This document shows positions 6,493 through 15,172 of a stretch of 64,000 nt of DNA, piece after piece (the stretch's first letter is position 1; each line of letters opens with the position of its first letter). This DNA comes from UBA1181 sp045600225 (lineage in GTDB: Bacteria; Bacteroidota; Bacteroidia; Bacteroidales; Paludibacteraceae). The position numbers were made by a program, and so were the translations under genes. The notes beneath the pieces are model-generated. The model worked only from the letters and a program-made list of their open reading frames with translations. It was not told where the DNA came from and ran no database searches. The DNA is taken from positions 4,748-68,747 of the forward strand of contig JAZRXL010000027.1 in assembly GCA_045600225.1 (NCBI GenBank). Direction: 5' to 3'.

Positions 6493-7992
6493 TTATTTTT
6501 TCCTATACAAAACGAACTCATACGGATCACTCTCTTTTCTGAACCTATTAACAGAAGTTACGGTTATGTTATAATAGGTTGATTTCTTCCAATTAGAGAA
6601 CGATGTTAAATCAACCTCTGTCTCTGTTGTTTTCAGCAGAATGTTCTGAGGCTTGTCAAAATCACAATCCACAGAATCTGAAAATGCATAAACGACATAA
6701 TAGGCACTACTCTCTCCCATATCTGCAACAACAGGATCCCATTTCAATATTGAATCATTCTCAACACGAAGGTTCAATGGAAAATGAGCCTCACTACCTT
6801 TCATCTCCGGAGTCAATGCAGGGTATTTAAAGAATTCTGCCTTCAAACTGTCCAACAATCCTTGGGGATTGCGCAAAATGTAGTGTGTGCTATAAAATAG
6901 CAAGCCTTCTATATTTACACACTGATCATTATAATGCATCTGACGAACCAACTCATTAGGAGTCTTCCATGCTGTAGGTTTGTTTACTTCAAGGCCTGAG
7001 GCATAGAGTCCGAAATACAACTGACAAGAGTTAGGTGTGTTTGATCTCCACCAAGGAGCCAGCACTGCATAATCTGCTACAGTCTTTCCGATTTCCCAAT
7101 ACAGCTGTGGAGCAATATAATCAATCCAACCCTTTTCTGCCCACAATAGGACATCCGCGTACAAATCATCATAGTTCGTCACACCTGCTTTTGTCTCTGA
7201 ACCTTTCTCATCCTTAGCCTTGTTTCTCCACACGCCAAATGGGCTCACACCAAACTGAACCCAAGGCTTACGCTCCTTCACCATCTGCTGGATACGCATA
7301 ACAATGCGGTTCACATTATCTCTTCTCCAATCCCCTTTGTTCGTAAATCCATTCGGATTCTTTTTAAATGTGTCATCATCGGGGAAATCTTTTCCTCCAA
7401 CAGGGTATGGATAGAAGTAATCATCCAAATGCAGTGCATCGATATCATATCTATCAACAATATCTCTCAACACAGTCAGAAGATAATCCGCTGTTTCCTC
7501 CAAACCAGGATCAAAGAAGATTTTATCGCCGTATTGTTTAAACAGATAGGGCTTTTTGTAATAAAGATGATTTTCCGTCAATTTCGATTTAGGCGTATTC
7601 GTAACGCGATAAGGATTTATCCACGCATGTACTTCCATACACCTTTTATGAGACTCTTCTACCACAACTTGCAAGGGATCAAAGGTTGAATCTGCAGGAG
7701 TCTTTCCTTGAACTCCCGTCAACCATTCGGACCAAGGCTCTATGTCTGAACGATATAAAGCATCCGCAGTAGGTCTGATTTGGAAAATAACAGAATTAAA
7801 GCCGTTTCTATACAAAGAATCCAGAAGCAAGATCAATTCTTGCTTCTGGAAATTTGATGATGAATCGCGATTAGACGGCCAGTCTATATTTGCCACAGTG
7901 GCTATCCAGGCCCCTCTCATTTCTCTTTTCTTTTGAGAGAAAGAAGAGAAAGACAACAACAAGAAAATGGACAACCACCAATAATGTCTCAT
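6493..7992 (-). CDS. exported GHL10-type glycoside hydrolase (YngK-like)
   Basis: 499 residues. A cleavable signal peptide (hydrophobic to FSSFSQ) leads directly to REMRGAWIATVANIDWPS, the hallmark of the glycosyl-hydrolase-like 10 family (UPF0748/YngK), with IFQIRPTADALY, HAWINPYRV, ALHLDDYFYPYP and YIAPQLYWE along the TIM barrel; a fibronectin-III-like domain ends the protein (about residues 395-499). The family is thought to act on cell-wall or other complex glycans; the substrate here is unknown. Its ATG shares one base with the stop of the GH5 gene upstream (TAATG), so the two are translationally coupled. Confidence 0.88.
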   Translation of the reverse strand: MRHYWWLSIFLLLSFSSFSQKKREMRGAWIATVANIDWPSNRDSSSNFQKQELILLLDSLYRNGFNSVIFQIRPTADALYRSDIEPWSEWLTGVQGKTPADSTFDPLQVVVEESHKRCMEVHAWINPYRVTNTPKSKLTENHLYYKKPYLFKQYGDKIFFDPGLEETADYLLTVLRDIVDRYDIDALHLDDYFYPYPVGGKDFPDDDTFKKNPNGFTNKGDWRRDNVNRIVMRIQQMVKERKPWVQFGVSPFGVWRNKAKDEKGSETKAGVTNYDDLYADVLLWAEKGWIDYIAPQLYWEIGKTVADYAVLAPWWRSNTPNSCQLYFGLYASGLEVNKPTAWKTPNELVRQMHYNDQCVNIEGLLFYSTHYILRNPQGLLDSLKAEFFKYPALTPEMKGSEAHFPLNLRVENDSILKWDPVVADMGESSAYYVVYAFSDSVDCDFDKPQNILLKTTETEVDLTSFSNWKKSTYYNITVTSVNRFRKESDPYEFVLYRKK

Positions 7993-9224
7993 TACTTAGT
8001 TTTTTCGTGTAATTTATCAAAGATATATTTTCCTGAAGGTGTAAGGATGGACTTATCCATTGGATACATCTTACCATCATTCCATTTCAAAGCAGCACAT
8101 TCACCACCTTCTGCACTATAACTCCAGTTACACCAGCTAACCACTTGCTTAGCAACATTGTCTCCTGCAAAGATCTTCAACCATTTCTCTGTCAAATCTA
8201 AGCGAAGATTATGCCATCCACTTGCATCCGTAGTTCCAAACTCAGTTACAAAGATTGGCAACTCTTTCAATATATCACCCTTTTGGAATGGAGTCATAAA
8301 ATCATAACCACGACCCATTGTCGAATCTAAAGGAACACCATCATTATGAGATGCTGCATAGAAGTGGAAAGAATACATCAAGTTATCATATACCTTTCCT
8401 GAAGGATCTTGTGGCTCATGACCAATAACATCCTGAGGACGTTGACTCCATTCTGGAGTACCACAAATACAAACAACATCATGGTCATTTTCACGAATAA
8501 TCTTCAACATATCCTCGCAATACGGCTTGATATGACGCAACCAAGTTACCTCACCTTTTGTTGAGTTAGGCTCATTGCACAACTCATAAATGACATTCTT
8601 CTGATATTGGAATCTTCTTGAACAGTAGGTAAAGAAATCTGCTGCCAAATCGACTCCACAACAATGATGTTTTCTATAAAATGCGCTCTGCGGATTTCCT
8701 GGACTATGAACATGCCAATCAACCAACACATACATACCATTTTCTGCACACCATTTAACTACATTTTCCAAATGACGAGTTCTGTGACTTGGGTTATAAG
8801 CATAACCGCCCTCTTCGTCTACATAGAAAGCTAAACGGAACACATTGCAATTCCACTCTTTGCTCAAAGACTTAATATTATCTTCTGTGATATTTGCGAT
8901 ACCAGCCCACTGCATACCATGAGAACTCATACCCCTTAATTGCACAGGATTACCCTTTTCATCACACAAACGACGAACACCGTCTTCGCCTTTTACTACT
9001 TTCAATTTACCCCACTTGTCTACCGCAGAACCCTTAGGATACGCATAAGGCATCAACACTTCAACCTCCTTTGAAGCAGGAGTAACCTTTCCAAACGGTG
9101 AGGATGGTTTAGAAATCTTTGTCTCTACCTGTTTTTCTGGCTTTGGAGCGCTCTTCTCTTTATTCTCGGCGCAACCAGCCATCAGTAGCAATGCCGCACA
9201 AGCAAAAATCCACTTTTTGATCAT
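7992..9224 (-). CDS. GH5 family glycoside hydrolase (endoglucanase/mannanase-like), lipoprotein
   Basis: 410 residues with an SPII leader (ALLLMAGC). The catalytic domain from about residue 75 to 400 has RGMSSHGMQWAG, the acid/base Glu in ELCNEPN and the nucleophile Glu in FVTEFGTTDASG, so both GH5 catalytic residues are present. A linker of about 60 residues rich in Lys/Pro/Glu follows the lipid anchor, as in surface-exposed enzymes. Probable target is a beta-1,4 linked glucan or mannan; specificity cannot be read from the sequence. It is first in a two-gene operon with the GHL10 gene. No SusC/SusD pair lies nearby, so this is not a classic polysaccharide utilisation locus. Confidence 0.92.
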   Translation of the reverse strand: MIKKWIFACAALLLMAGCAENKEKSAPKPEKQVETKISKPSSPFGKVTPASKEVEVLMPYAYPKGSAVDKWGKLKVVKGEDGVRRLCDEKGNPVQLRGMSSHGMQWAGIANITEDNIKSLSKEWNCNVFRLAFYVDEEGGYAYNPSHRTRHLENVVKWCAENGMYVLVDWHVHSPGNPQSAFYRKHHCCGVDLAADFFTYCSRRFQYQKNVIYELCNEPNSTKGEVTWLRHIKPYCEDMLKIIRENDHDVVCICGTPEWSQRPQDVIGHEPQDPSGKVYDNLMYSFHFYAASHNDGVPLDSTMGRGYDFMTPFQKGDILKELPIFVTEFGTTDASGWHNLRLDLTEKWLKIFAGDNVAKQVVSWCNWSYSAEGGECAALKWNDGKMYPMDKSILTPSGKYIFDKLHEKTK

Positions 9225-9274
9225 ATGTAATAGTTTTCTGTTAAATTTCGTAAAAATTTAATTCTATGTCAATG

Positions 9275-9304
9275 CAAATATATAAATTTTTCTTAAAAAA
9301 GCAA
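9275..9304 (-). promoter_or_regulatory. promoter of the GH5-GHL10 operon
   Basis: On the minus strand TTG (9302-9304), 19 nt, then TATATTTG (9275-9282), about 50 nt before the GH5 ATG. Confidence 0.6.
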
Positions 9305-9393
9305 ACCACGGCACACTCTATTTATTTTTTTGTCAAAAAAATTGCTCTTTGTTGCGTACCCACACTTCTCTCTACTATATTTCTCAATTCAAA

Positions 9394-9834
9394 CTACACC
9401 TTTACCTTGACAATAATCTTTCTTGTTTTACCCGATCCAATCAAAGGAGCATGAGCATCCTGAGGGAAAAAGATGGCAAATGAACCGACGGGAAGAGAAA
9501 AAGAAAAAGAAAACTCATCCTTAAAAAAGGTTATGTCCCTCCCCGGACGCAGTTCTTTCAACACTTTACATTGTTCACGAGATTTATATCCAACAAACTC
9601 AGAATTTGTAATTGGAATTTGTATGTCAATATAAGCATCATGCACCTCCAAACTAGCCGACTGCGCATCTTTTAAATCCGCCTCGTCGACATTAATGTAA
9701 AAATCATCATCAACAACGATCTTTCCTCTTTGCAAACTATTGAAATCCAAATCTTTAAGATATGCAATCACCTTACTAAAAGAAGGATGCAAACCTTCAT
9801 ACATATCAATTTTTTCTAATGTATCTAAAACCAT
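9394..9834 (-). CDS. YhcH/YjgK/YiaL (DUF386) family protein
   Basis: About 146 residues forming a cupin-like beta barrel. Family signatures are LEVHDAYIDIQIPI in the middle and FAIFFPQDAHAP with a metal-type His near the end, closing with RKIIVKVKV. The relatives (YhcH, EbgC, YiaL) are linked to sugar or sialic-acid catabolism and may act as sugar isomerase/mutarotase-like proteins; the exact reaction is not established. The ATG at 9834 gives the usual family N-terminus (MVLDTLEK); an ATG at 9855 adds seven residues. It stands alone, upstream of the glycosidase pair but not overlapping it. Confidence 0.85.
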   Translation of the reverse strand: MVLDTLEKIDMYEGLHPSFSKVIAYLKDLDFNSLQRGKIVVDDDFYINVDEADLKDAQSASLEVHDAYIDIQIPITNSEFVGYKSREQCKVLKELRPGRDITFFKDEFSFSFSLPVGSFAIFFPQDAHAPLIGSGKTRKIIVKVKV

Positions 9835-9884
9835 AGTTCTATCTTTTAGCGACATTGTTTAACAATCAATACCCAAAAAACAAA

Positions 9885-9909
9885 AAGGGTCTTCTCAAAG
9901 AAGACCCTT
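9885..9909 (-). terminator. terminator after the tRNA pair
   Basis: A perfect 10-bp stem (aagggtcttc / gaagaccctt) with a 5-nt loop, followed on the minus strand by a T-rich tract. Confidence 0.75.
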
Positions 9910-9912
9910 AGA

Positions 9913-9984
9913 GCGGAAAACGGGGTTCGAACCCGCGACCCTCAGCTTGGAAGGCTGATGCTCTACCAACTGAGCTACTTCCGC
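9913..9984 (-). tRNA. tRNA-Gly (anticodon TCC)
   Basis: A 72-nt cloverleaf on the minus strand: acceptor arms gcggaag / ttttccgc region, D arm AGCTCAGTTGGTAGAGC, anticodon loop CTTCCAA giving TCC, and T arm GGTTCGAACC. No CCA is encoded. Confidence 0.95.
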
Positions 9985-10008
9985 AGTTGGTTTTTACAAC
10001 TTTTTTGT

Positions 10009-10090
10009 GGGCGAAGATGGATTCGAACCACCGAAGGCAAGAGCCAGCAGATTTACAGTCTGCCCCATTTGGCCACTCTGGTATTCGCCC
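10009..10090 (-). tRNA. tRNA-Tyr (anticodon GTA)
   Basis: An 82-nt class II tRNA on the minus strand with a long variable arm, anticodon loop CTGTAAA (GTA), T loop GGTTCGAATCC, and perfectly paired 7-bp acceptor ends (gggcgaa / ttcgccc). No CCA is encoded. It is first in a two-tRNA transcript with tRNA-Gly. Confidence 0.95.
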
Positions 10091-10106
10091 TTTTTCAAAT
10101 CGGTTG

Positions 10107-10137
10107 CAAAGATAGAACTTATTTTTTAAAACTCCAA
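10107..10137 (-). promoter_or_regulatory. promoter of the tRNA-Tyr/tRNA-Gly operon
   Basis: Minus strand TTG (10135-10137), 20 nt, TATCTTTG (10107-10114). The -33 part overlaps the last codons of ribH. Confidence 0.7.
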
Positions 10138-10617
10138 AAGTTTTTTATTAAAATCAACCATTTTTATTGCTGTGATTGCTGCCTCTACGCCTTTGTTTCC
10201 TAACTTACCACCTGCACGATCCAAAGACTGTTGCATATCGTCGGTCGTCAACAAACCAAAGATTACTGGGACAGAACCCGTTGCGTTCAAATGAGCAATA
10301 CCATTTGTGGTTCCCTGACACACATACTCAAAATGAGGCGTACCTCCTCTAACAACACAACCTAAAGCGATCACAGCATCAACTTCCAATTCCTCTGCCA
10401 CTCTCTTTGAACCATATATCAACTCAAAGCTTCCAGGAACATGGAATTCGCATATATTATCTGGATTCACGCCATGCTCTATCAAAGAACTTTTTGCACC
10501 TTCTAACAATGCATAAGTTACCTCACTATTCCAATCTGATACTACTATTCCAAATGCCATATCGACTGCGCTTGGAACACTATCTTTATCGTATTTTGAC
10601 AAATCAACTGTAGCCAT
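10126..10617 (-). CDS. ribH: 6,7-dimethyl-8-ribityllumazine synthase
   Basis: Penultimate step of riboflavin synthesis: joins 5-amino-6-ribitylaminouracil and dihydroxybutanone phosphate. Family motifs seen are DWNSEVTYALLEGA, VPGSFELIYGSKR and GCVVRGGTPHFEYVC with the catalytic His. Length (163) fits the icosahedral-type subunit. No other rib gene is adjacent. Confidence 0.97.
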   Translation of the reverse strand: MATVDLSKYDKDSVPSAVDMAFGIVVSDWNSEVTYALLEGAKSSLIEHGVNPDNICEFHVPGSFELIYGSKRVAEELEVDAVIALGCVVRGGTPHFEYVCQGTTNGIAHLNATGSVPVIFGLLTTDDMQQSLDRAGGKLGNKGVEAAITAIKMVDFNKKLLEF

Positions 10618-10639
10618 AACTTTTGTTTTAAAAGAAAAA

Positions 10640-10667
10640 AGGCTTCCCTACTCTCATAAGGAAGCCT
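10640..10667 (-). terminator. terminator after the TPR membrane protein gene
   Basis: 8-bp stem aggcttcc / ggaagcct, followed on the minus strand by a T-rich tract. It lies before ribH, so ribH probably has its own weak promoter or relies on readthrough. Confidence 0.65.
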
Positions 10668-10684
10668 CTCTAAATATTTAGTTG

Positions 10685-11368
10685 TTATTTTGATTTTGCA
10701 ACCTCTATAAACTTTTGAACCTCATTGATATCTGGGAATTGAGGATACTTAGCAACAATTCCTTCCAACAAAGACAATGCCTTGTCATTCTTTCCTTGTT
10801 GCAAATAAACCAATGCGGCTCTCTTATTATAGAAAGGAGTAGTGATCTCATTGTCACCCTTTGCTGCCTTCTCGTAGTACGAAACTGCCTTATCAGCCTC
10901 ACCTAAATCCCAGTAGCAATCCCCGATAGAACCGATCACTGCAGGTTGGATCATCTCATCATCAGCATCGAACTTTGACAAATAAGTAATTGCATTTTCA
11001 AACTCACCTAATTGTTTGTAGCACAAACCTGCATAAGCAGCTGCTGCATTACCAGCATCAGTGCATCCATATTCATCTGCGATTTCTACAAATCCCATCA
11101 TCTCATCGTTACCTTCCAAAGCCAAACGGAAAGAGTCTATTGCAAACATTTGCTCTGCACGGAACATTGCCTCTTTTGCCTCAGCCTCTCTTGGTTGGAA
11201 ATACAAACTTCTCAACGCAAAGATTCCAAGAACTACCAATAATACAACTGCAACGCCAATAGCGATAGGCTTTTGATGACTCTCAACAAATGCTTCACCA
11301 GCATTTAATGCATTATCAACATTTTCAAATACTTGAATCTGTCCTTCTTCTTCCTTTATCTCTGCCAT
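10685..11368 (-). CDS. membrane-anchored TPR protein (YfgM-like)
   Basis: 227 residues. A single transmembrane helix (IAIGVAVVLLVVLGIFAL) near residues 35-53 follows a short acidic N-terminus, and the rest carries tetratricopeptide-type helical repeats (for example AAAYAGLCYKQLGEFENAI and PFYNKRAALVYLQQGKNDKAL). This layout matches YfgM-like ancillary proteins of the Sec/periplasmic chaperone network; role inferred from layout only. Confidence 0.75.
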   Translation of the reverse strand: MAEIKEEEGQIQVFENVDNALNAGEAFVESHQKPIAIGVAVVLLVVLGIFALRSLYFQPREAEAKEAMFRAEQMFAIDSFRLALEGNDEMMGFVEIADEYGCTDAGNAAAAYAGLCYKQLGEFENAITYLSKFDADDEMIQPAVIGSIGDCYWDLGEADKAVSYYEKAAKGDNEITTPFYNKRAALVYLQQGKNDKALSLLEGIVAKYPQFPDINEVQKFIEVAKSK

Positions 11369-11416
11369 CTTTTTATAAATTTATTATTATCGAAATTATT
11401 TTTCACATTTGGGACA

Positions 11417-11424
11417 CAAAAATA
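11417..11424 (-). promoter_or_regulatory. -7 element upstream of the TPR membrane protein
   Basis: TATTTTTG on the minus strand about 50 nt before the ATG. Confidence 0.4.
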
Positions 11425-11487
11425 GCAGATTAATGAATATCATAAAAATTTTTCTCTGCATTTTTTTCCTCCACTAAATCAAAAAAG

Positions 11488-12075
11488 TCAAACATCATCT
11501 GAGAAAGACAACCCCTCCATTGCATTCCACACAGGCAACGGCAAGAAATAGCGAACATCTTTCCCTTCTTTTTTCGCATTACGAATCATTGTTGAAGAAA
11601 GGTCAAGCAAAGGCGCTTCTTTCATCACCCGAACATTATTTTTCCATTTTTCGGGAATTTCCATCGGATACCCAGGTCTTGGATAAACCAAAATATCACA
11701 TATTTCAGCAATACCTTCTGCATTCCTCCACTTATGGAAATTAGGCAAGTTATCCCCTCCCATTATTAAAAGGAAGCGAACATTCTTCTCTTCCTCAAGG
11801 AAATGAGACAACGTGTTATATGTATACGATGGTTTTGGCAAAAAGAATTCTGCGTCAGACACAGAAAATTTCGGATATCCAGAAATCGATTCACGAACCA
11901 TTCTTAGTCTCCAATCATCATCCATCAGACACCAATCTTTCTTAAATGGATTTTGAGGAGAAACCACAAAACGAACCTCATCCACATTCTCATATTCAGC
12001 AATATAATTCGCCAATATCAAATGTCCATTATGGATGGGATTGAACGACCCGAAAAACAGAGCAACGGTTTTCAT
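11488..12075 (-). CDS. nadD: nicotinate-nucleotide adenylyltransferase
   Basis: Adenylates nicotinate mononucleotide in NAD synthesis. The nucleotidyltransferase motif GSFNPIHNGHLILANY (HxGH) is at residues 9-24, and the second motif SSTMIR is near residue 160. Length (195) is typical. Its ATG overlaps the gmk stop as ATGA, so translation is coupled. It completes a yicC-gmk-nadD operon, an order common in Bacteroidales. Confidence 0.96.
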   Translation of the reverse strand: MKTVALFFGSFNPIHNGHLILANYIAEYENVDEVRFVVSPQNPFKKDWCLMDDDWRLRMVRESISGYPKFSVSDAEFFLPKPSYTYNTLSHFLEEEKNVRFLLIMGGDNLPNFHKWRNAEGIAEICDILVYPRPGYPMEIPEKWKNNVRVMKEAPLLDLSSTMIRNAKKEGKDVRYFLPLPVWNAMEGLSFSDDV

Positions 12076-12638
12076 CCTTCTATGAATTCCTTCACGATTT
12101 TCTTAATAAGACCTTTTGTATGCTCCAAATTATCATTTACAACAATTCGGTCGAACTTGTCAGAAAATGTCATCTCATAAGCTGCCTTGTTAACACGATC
12201 TACAATGACCTCCATTGTGTCGGTACCTCTGTTGATAAGGCGCTCTTTCAAAGTTGCGACAGAAGGAGGCATGATGAAAATGGACAAAGCATTGTCTCCA
12301 TACATTTTCTTGATATTACAACCTCCTGCAACATCAACATCAAAAACAACAATATGTCCCTTCCCATTTATACGAGACACCTCGCTTTTCAATGTTCCAT
12401 AGAACTTATTCGTATACACTTCCTCCCACTCCAGAAAAGCATTCTGAGCAATTTTATCCTTAAACTCTTCCGGAGAAAGGAAGTAATACTCTACTCCATC
12501 CTTCTCTTCTCCTCTCGGGCTTCTACTTGTTGCCGAAATAGAGAACTCCAAGCAATCAAGTTGAGTCATCAAGTAATTAATCAACGTACTCTTACCAGAT
12601 CCTGACGGAGCAGAGAATATTATCATTTTTTCTTTCAT
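12072..12638 (-). CDS. gmk: guanylate kinase
   Basis: Phosphorylates GMP to GDP. P-loop SAPSGSGKSTLINYL at residues 9-23, the GMP-binding region ISATSRSPRGEEKDGVEYYF, and DVDVAGG are present. Length (188) is normal. It lies 12 bp after yicC and overlaps nadD by 4 bp. Confidence 0.97.
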   Translation of the reverse strand: MKEKMIIFSAPSGSGKSTLINYLMTQLDCLEFSISATSRSPRGEEKDGVEYYFLSPEEFKDKIAQNAFLEWEEVYTNKFYGTLKSEVSRINGKGHIVVFDVDVAGGCNIKKMYGDNALSIFIMPPSVATLKERLINRGTDTMEVIVDRVNKAAYEMTFSDKFDRIVVNDNLEHTKGLIKKIVKEFIEG

Positions 12639-12650
12639 ACAACTCTTATA

Positions 12651-13523
12651 TTAGAGAACATTCAAAACTTGCTCTTTAATCTGTTCTAACTCATCCTTCA
12701 TCTTAACAACAATCTTTTGCATTTCCGAATGGTTTGACTTAGAACCTAATGTATTAATTTCCCTACCTATCTCTTGAGCAATGAAACCAAGCTTCTTTCC
12801 TGCATATCCATCTGCCTTCATTGTCTCCTCGAAATATGTCAAATGTTGACGCAAACGATTTTTCTCCTCATTCACATCCAACTTTTCAATATAATAAATC
12901 ATCTCTTGTTCGAAACGATTCTTGTCATATTCAACAGCCTTTATTTCAGACAAATTATCAATGATTCTCTGTTTGATTTTCTCCACTCTCTCTTTTTCGA
13001 AAGGATCAATAGTTGATAGCAAAGAACGAATATTAGCGATCTTCTGTTCAAACACAGCAGACAAAGACTCGCCTTCACGAGTTCTAAATTCAACCAAAGC
13101 GTCAACTGCCTTCTCGAATGCAGCTCTAACCTTAGCCCAATCCTCTTCGTCCACCTCTTGAACTTCGGTTTTCATCACTTCTGGCATACGAAGCAACAAA
13201 GCCATCCAATCAGAAGGTTCAGGAACACCCATTTTCTCTGACATGGATTTTATTTGGGAATAGTAATTCTCAACCAATGCTTGGTTTATTTGTGTCGAAG
13301 CATCCCCATTCAAATTCTCAACAAAAATTCCAAACTCAATCTTTCCGCGCTCCAATCGTTGTGCAACAATGTTTCGCAACTCCAAGTCCTTCTCCTTATA
13401 AACATTAGGAACTCTCGAAAACAGATCCAACTGTTTGCTGTTCAAAGACTTAATTTCAATCGTAATTTTCTTGGATCCCACCTCGCAAGTTGTCTTGCCG
13501 AATCCTGTCATTGACAATACCAT
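12651..13523 (-). CDS. yicC: YicC family endoribonuclease
   Basis: 290 residues. It starts with the family signature MVLSMTGFGK and ends with the DUF1732 region (RLRQHLTYFEETM, GKKLGFIAQEIGREINTLGSKSN). YicC proteins are reported RNases in E. coli; the role in this phylum is inferred. First gene of the yicC-gmk-nadD operon. Confidence 0.93.
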   Translation of the reverse strand: MVLSMTGFGKTTCEVGSKKITIEIKSLNSKQLDLFSRVPNVYKEKDLELRNIVAQRLERGKIEFGIFVENLNGDASTQINQALVENYYSQIKSMSEKMGVPEPSDWMALLLRMPEVMKTEVQEVDEEDWAKVRAAFEKAVDALVEFRTREGESLSAVFEQKIANIRSLLSTIDPFEKERVEKIKQRIIDNLSEIKAVEYDKNRFEQEMIYYIEKLDVNEEKNRLRQHLTYFEETMKADGYAGKKLGFIAQEIGREINTLGSKSNHSEMQKIVVKMKDELEQIKEQVLNVL

Positions 13524-13552
13524 ATTTCTCTAATTTTTGAAAATTTACAATG

Positions 13553-13560
13553 CAAAGGTA
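13553..13560 (-). promoter_or_regulatory. -7 element for the yicC operon
   Basis: TACCTTTG on the minus strand about 30 nt before the yicC ATG. Confidence 0.5.
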
Positions 13561-13600
13561 ATTTATATTTCTCAAATTAATACATTAAAAGCAAATAATG

Positions 13601-13608
13601 TATTTTTG
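13601..13608 (+). promoter_or_regulatory. -7 element for tsaB
   Basis: TATTTTTG about 23 nt before the tsaB ATG; divergent to the yicC element. Confidence 0.5.
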
Positions 13609-13631
13609 CATAAATTTTTAAGACAAAAGAA

Positions 13632-14336
13632 ATGGCAACTATCATATCTATTGAGACCTCAACGGAAGTTTGTTCCGTATCCATAGCAAAAAACGGAGAG
13701 GTCGTGTGGGAGAAGAGACACATGGAAGGTCAAGCTCACTCAACCCTTTTAGCACCTTATATACAAGAGGCGCTCACGTTTGCAAAAAGCAACGAGATCA
13801 AGATTGATGCAACTGCCGTAAGCAGCGGACCAGGGTCTTATACAGGATTAAGAATCGGAGTGTCAACTGCCAAAGGTTTATGCTATGGCATGGACACACC
13901 ACTTTTGTCTATCGACACACTAAAGATAATGGCGAAATCAGCAAGAAACAAATTGCAAGGCGAGACAAACTATCTACTTTGCCCTATGATTGACGCCAGG
14001 AGAATGGAAGTATACACCGCATTTTTCACTCCCGAATTAAAAAAGATCGTCGAAACATCAGCCGACATCATTGACGAAAACTCATACAAAGAGATACTCG
14101 ACAAACAGATTGTATACTTCTTCGGAAATGGAGCTGAGAAATGCAAATCAGTGATCACGCATTCCAACGCACGATTTTTAGACAATATCGTCCCCCTAGC
14201 CTGCGACATGAGACTGTTGGCAGAAGAGGAATTCAGCAACAAAAACTTCAAGGACGTTGCGTATTTTGAGCCCGCTTATTTAAAAGAATTTGTTGCGACA
14301 GTAAGCAAAAACAAAGTGCTAGGGTTGGAAAATTAA
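13632..14336 (+). CDS. tsaB: tRNA threonylcarbamoyladenosine biosynthesis protein TsaB
   Basis: Scaffold partner of TsaD in making t6A37 on ANN-decoding tRNAs. The ASKHA-type N-terminus (IISIETSTEVCSVSI) and the signature SSGPGSYTGLRIGVSTAKGL near residues 63-82 are clear. Length 234. It sits alone between yicC (divergent) and rpsP, which has its own promoter. Confidence 0.94.
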   Translation: MATIISIETSTEVCSVSIAKNGEVVWEKRHMEGQAHSTLLAPYIQEALTFAKSNEIKIDATAVSSGPGSYTGLRIGVSTAKGLCYGMDTPLLSIDTLKIMAKSARNKLQGETNYLLCPMIDARRMEVYTAFFTPELKKIVETSADIIDENSYKEILDKQIVYFFGNGAEKCKSVITHSNARFLDNIVPLACDMRLLAEEEFSNKNFKDVAYFEPAYLKEFVATVSKNKVLGLEN

Positions 14337-14355
14337 AAATAATGTCTTACCTTTG
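14325..14355 (+). promoter_or_regulatory. rpsP promoter
   Basis: TTG (14325-14327), 20 nt, TACCTTTG (14348-14355); starts inside the tsaB 3' end and lies about 46 nt before the rpsP ATG. Confidence 0.75.
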
Positions 14356-14401
14356 CACCGCTTTATAGCAAAAAGTTTAACTAAATAAAAAATTTTAAGA
14401 A

Positions 14402-14965
14402 ATGGCAACCAAGATTAGATTGCAAAGACACGGCCGTAAGGGGTACGCGTATTACCACATCGTCGTAGCAGATAGCAGAGCACCACGTGATGGTAAGTAC
14501 ATTGAAAGAATTGGATCATACAATCCAAACACAAATCCTGCTACAGTAGACTTAAAATTTGACAGAGCATTGTACTGGGTAGAGACAGGTGCACAACCAA
14601 CAGACACAACAAGAAACCTATTGAGCGACAAGGGTGTATACCTAATGAAGCACTTAAAGGGTGGTGTTAAGAAGGGTGCTTTCTCTGAGGATGAGGCTCA
14701 AAAAAGATTTGACAAATGGGTAGCTGAGAAGGACAAGAAAGCTCAAGACATCGTTGCAAAGAAAGAAAATGCAAAAAAGGACGATGTTAAGAAGCGTCTT
14801 GAGGCTGAGAAGGCAGTTAATACAGCAAAGGCAGAAGCTCTTTCAAAGAAGAGAGCTGAGGCAGCAGCAGCACTTGAGGCAGCAGCAAAAGAAGCTGCAG
14901 CTGAAGCAGCTGAGGCTATTGCAGAGGCAGAGGCTCCAGCAGCTGAAACTCCAGCAGCAGAATAA
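14402..14965 (+). CDS. rpsP: 30S ribosomal protein S16 with a long Ala/Lys-rich tail
   Basis: The S16 core is residues 1-85 (ATKIRLQRHGRKGYAYYHIV, SYNPNTNPATVDL). About 100 more residues follow: a Lys-rich helix and then an Ala/Glu-rich tail ending in AEAPAAETPAAE. Extended S16 tails are common in Bacteroidota, whereas E. coli S16 has only about 82 residues. The tail is low-complexity, probably helical or disordered at the ribosome surface. Confidence 0.97.
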   Translation: MATKIRLQRHGRKGYAYYHIVVADSRAPRDGKYIERIGSYNPNTNPATVDLKFDRALYWVETGAQPTDTTRNLLSDKGVYLMKHLKGGVKKGAFSEDEAQKRFDKWVAEKDKKAQDIVAKKENAKKDDVKKRLEAEKAVNTAKAEALSKKRAEAAAALEAAAKEAAAEAAEAIAEAEAPAAETPAAE

Positions 14966-14991
14966 TTTAATTGTTTAAAGAATTAAATTTT

Positions 14992-15019
14992 AGAAGGGTG
15001 TCCAAATGGGCATCCTTCT
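14992..15019 (+). terminator. rpsP terminator
   Basis: Stem agaagggtg / catccttct (one wobble pair), followed by a T-rich stretch. Confidence 0.65.
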
Positions 15020-15124
15020 TTGTTTTTACCGGAAGAAAGAGTTTTTTTCAAAACGATAGCCAATAAATCAACTTATTGTCAATAAGAAATAGCAGATTAC
15101 ACCTCTTCGTATGAAAAAAAAAAG

Positions 15125-15132
15125 TAATTTTG
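15125..15132 (+). promoter_or_regulatory. -7 element for glyA
   Basis: TAATTTTG about 40 nt before the glyA ATG; no TTG at ideal distance. Confidence 0.45.
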
Positions 15133-15172
15133 CAGATAGAAAATTAATTATATAATACATAGACTTTACTTT

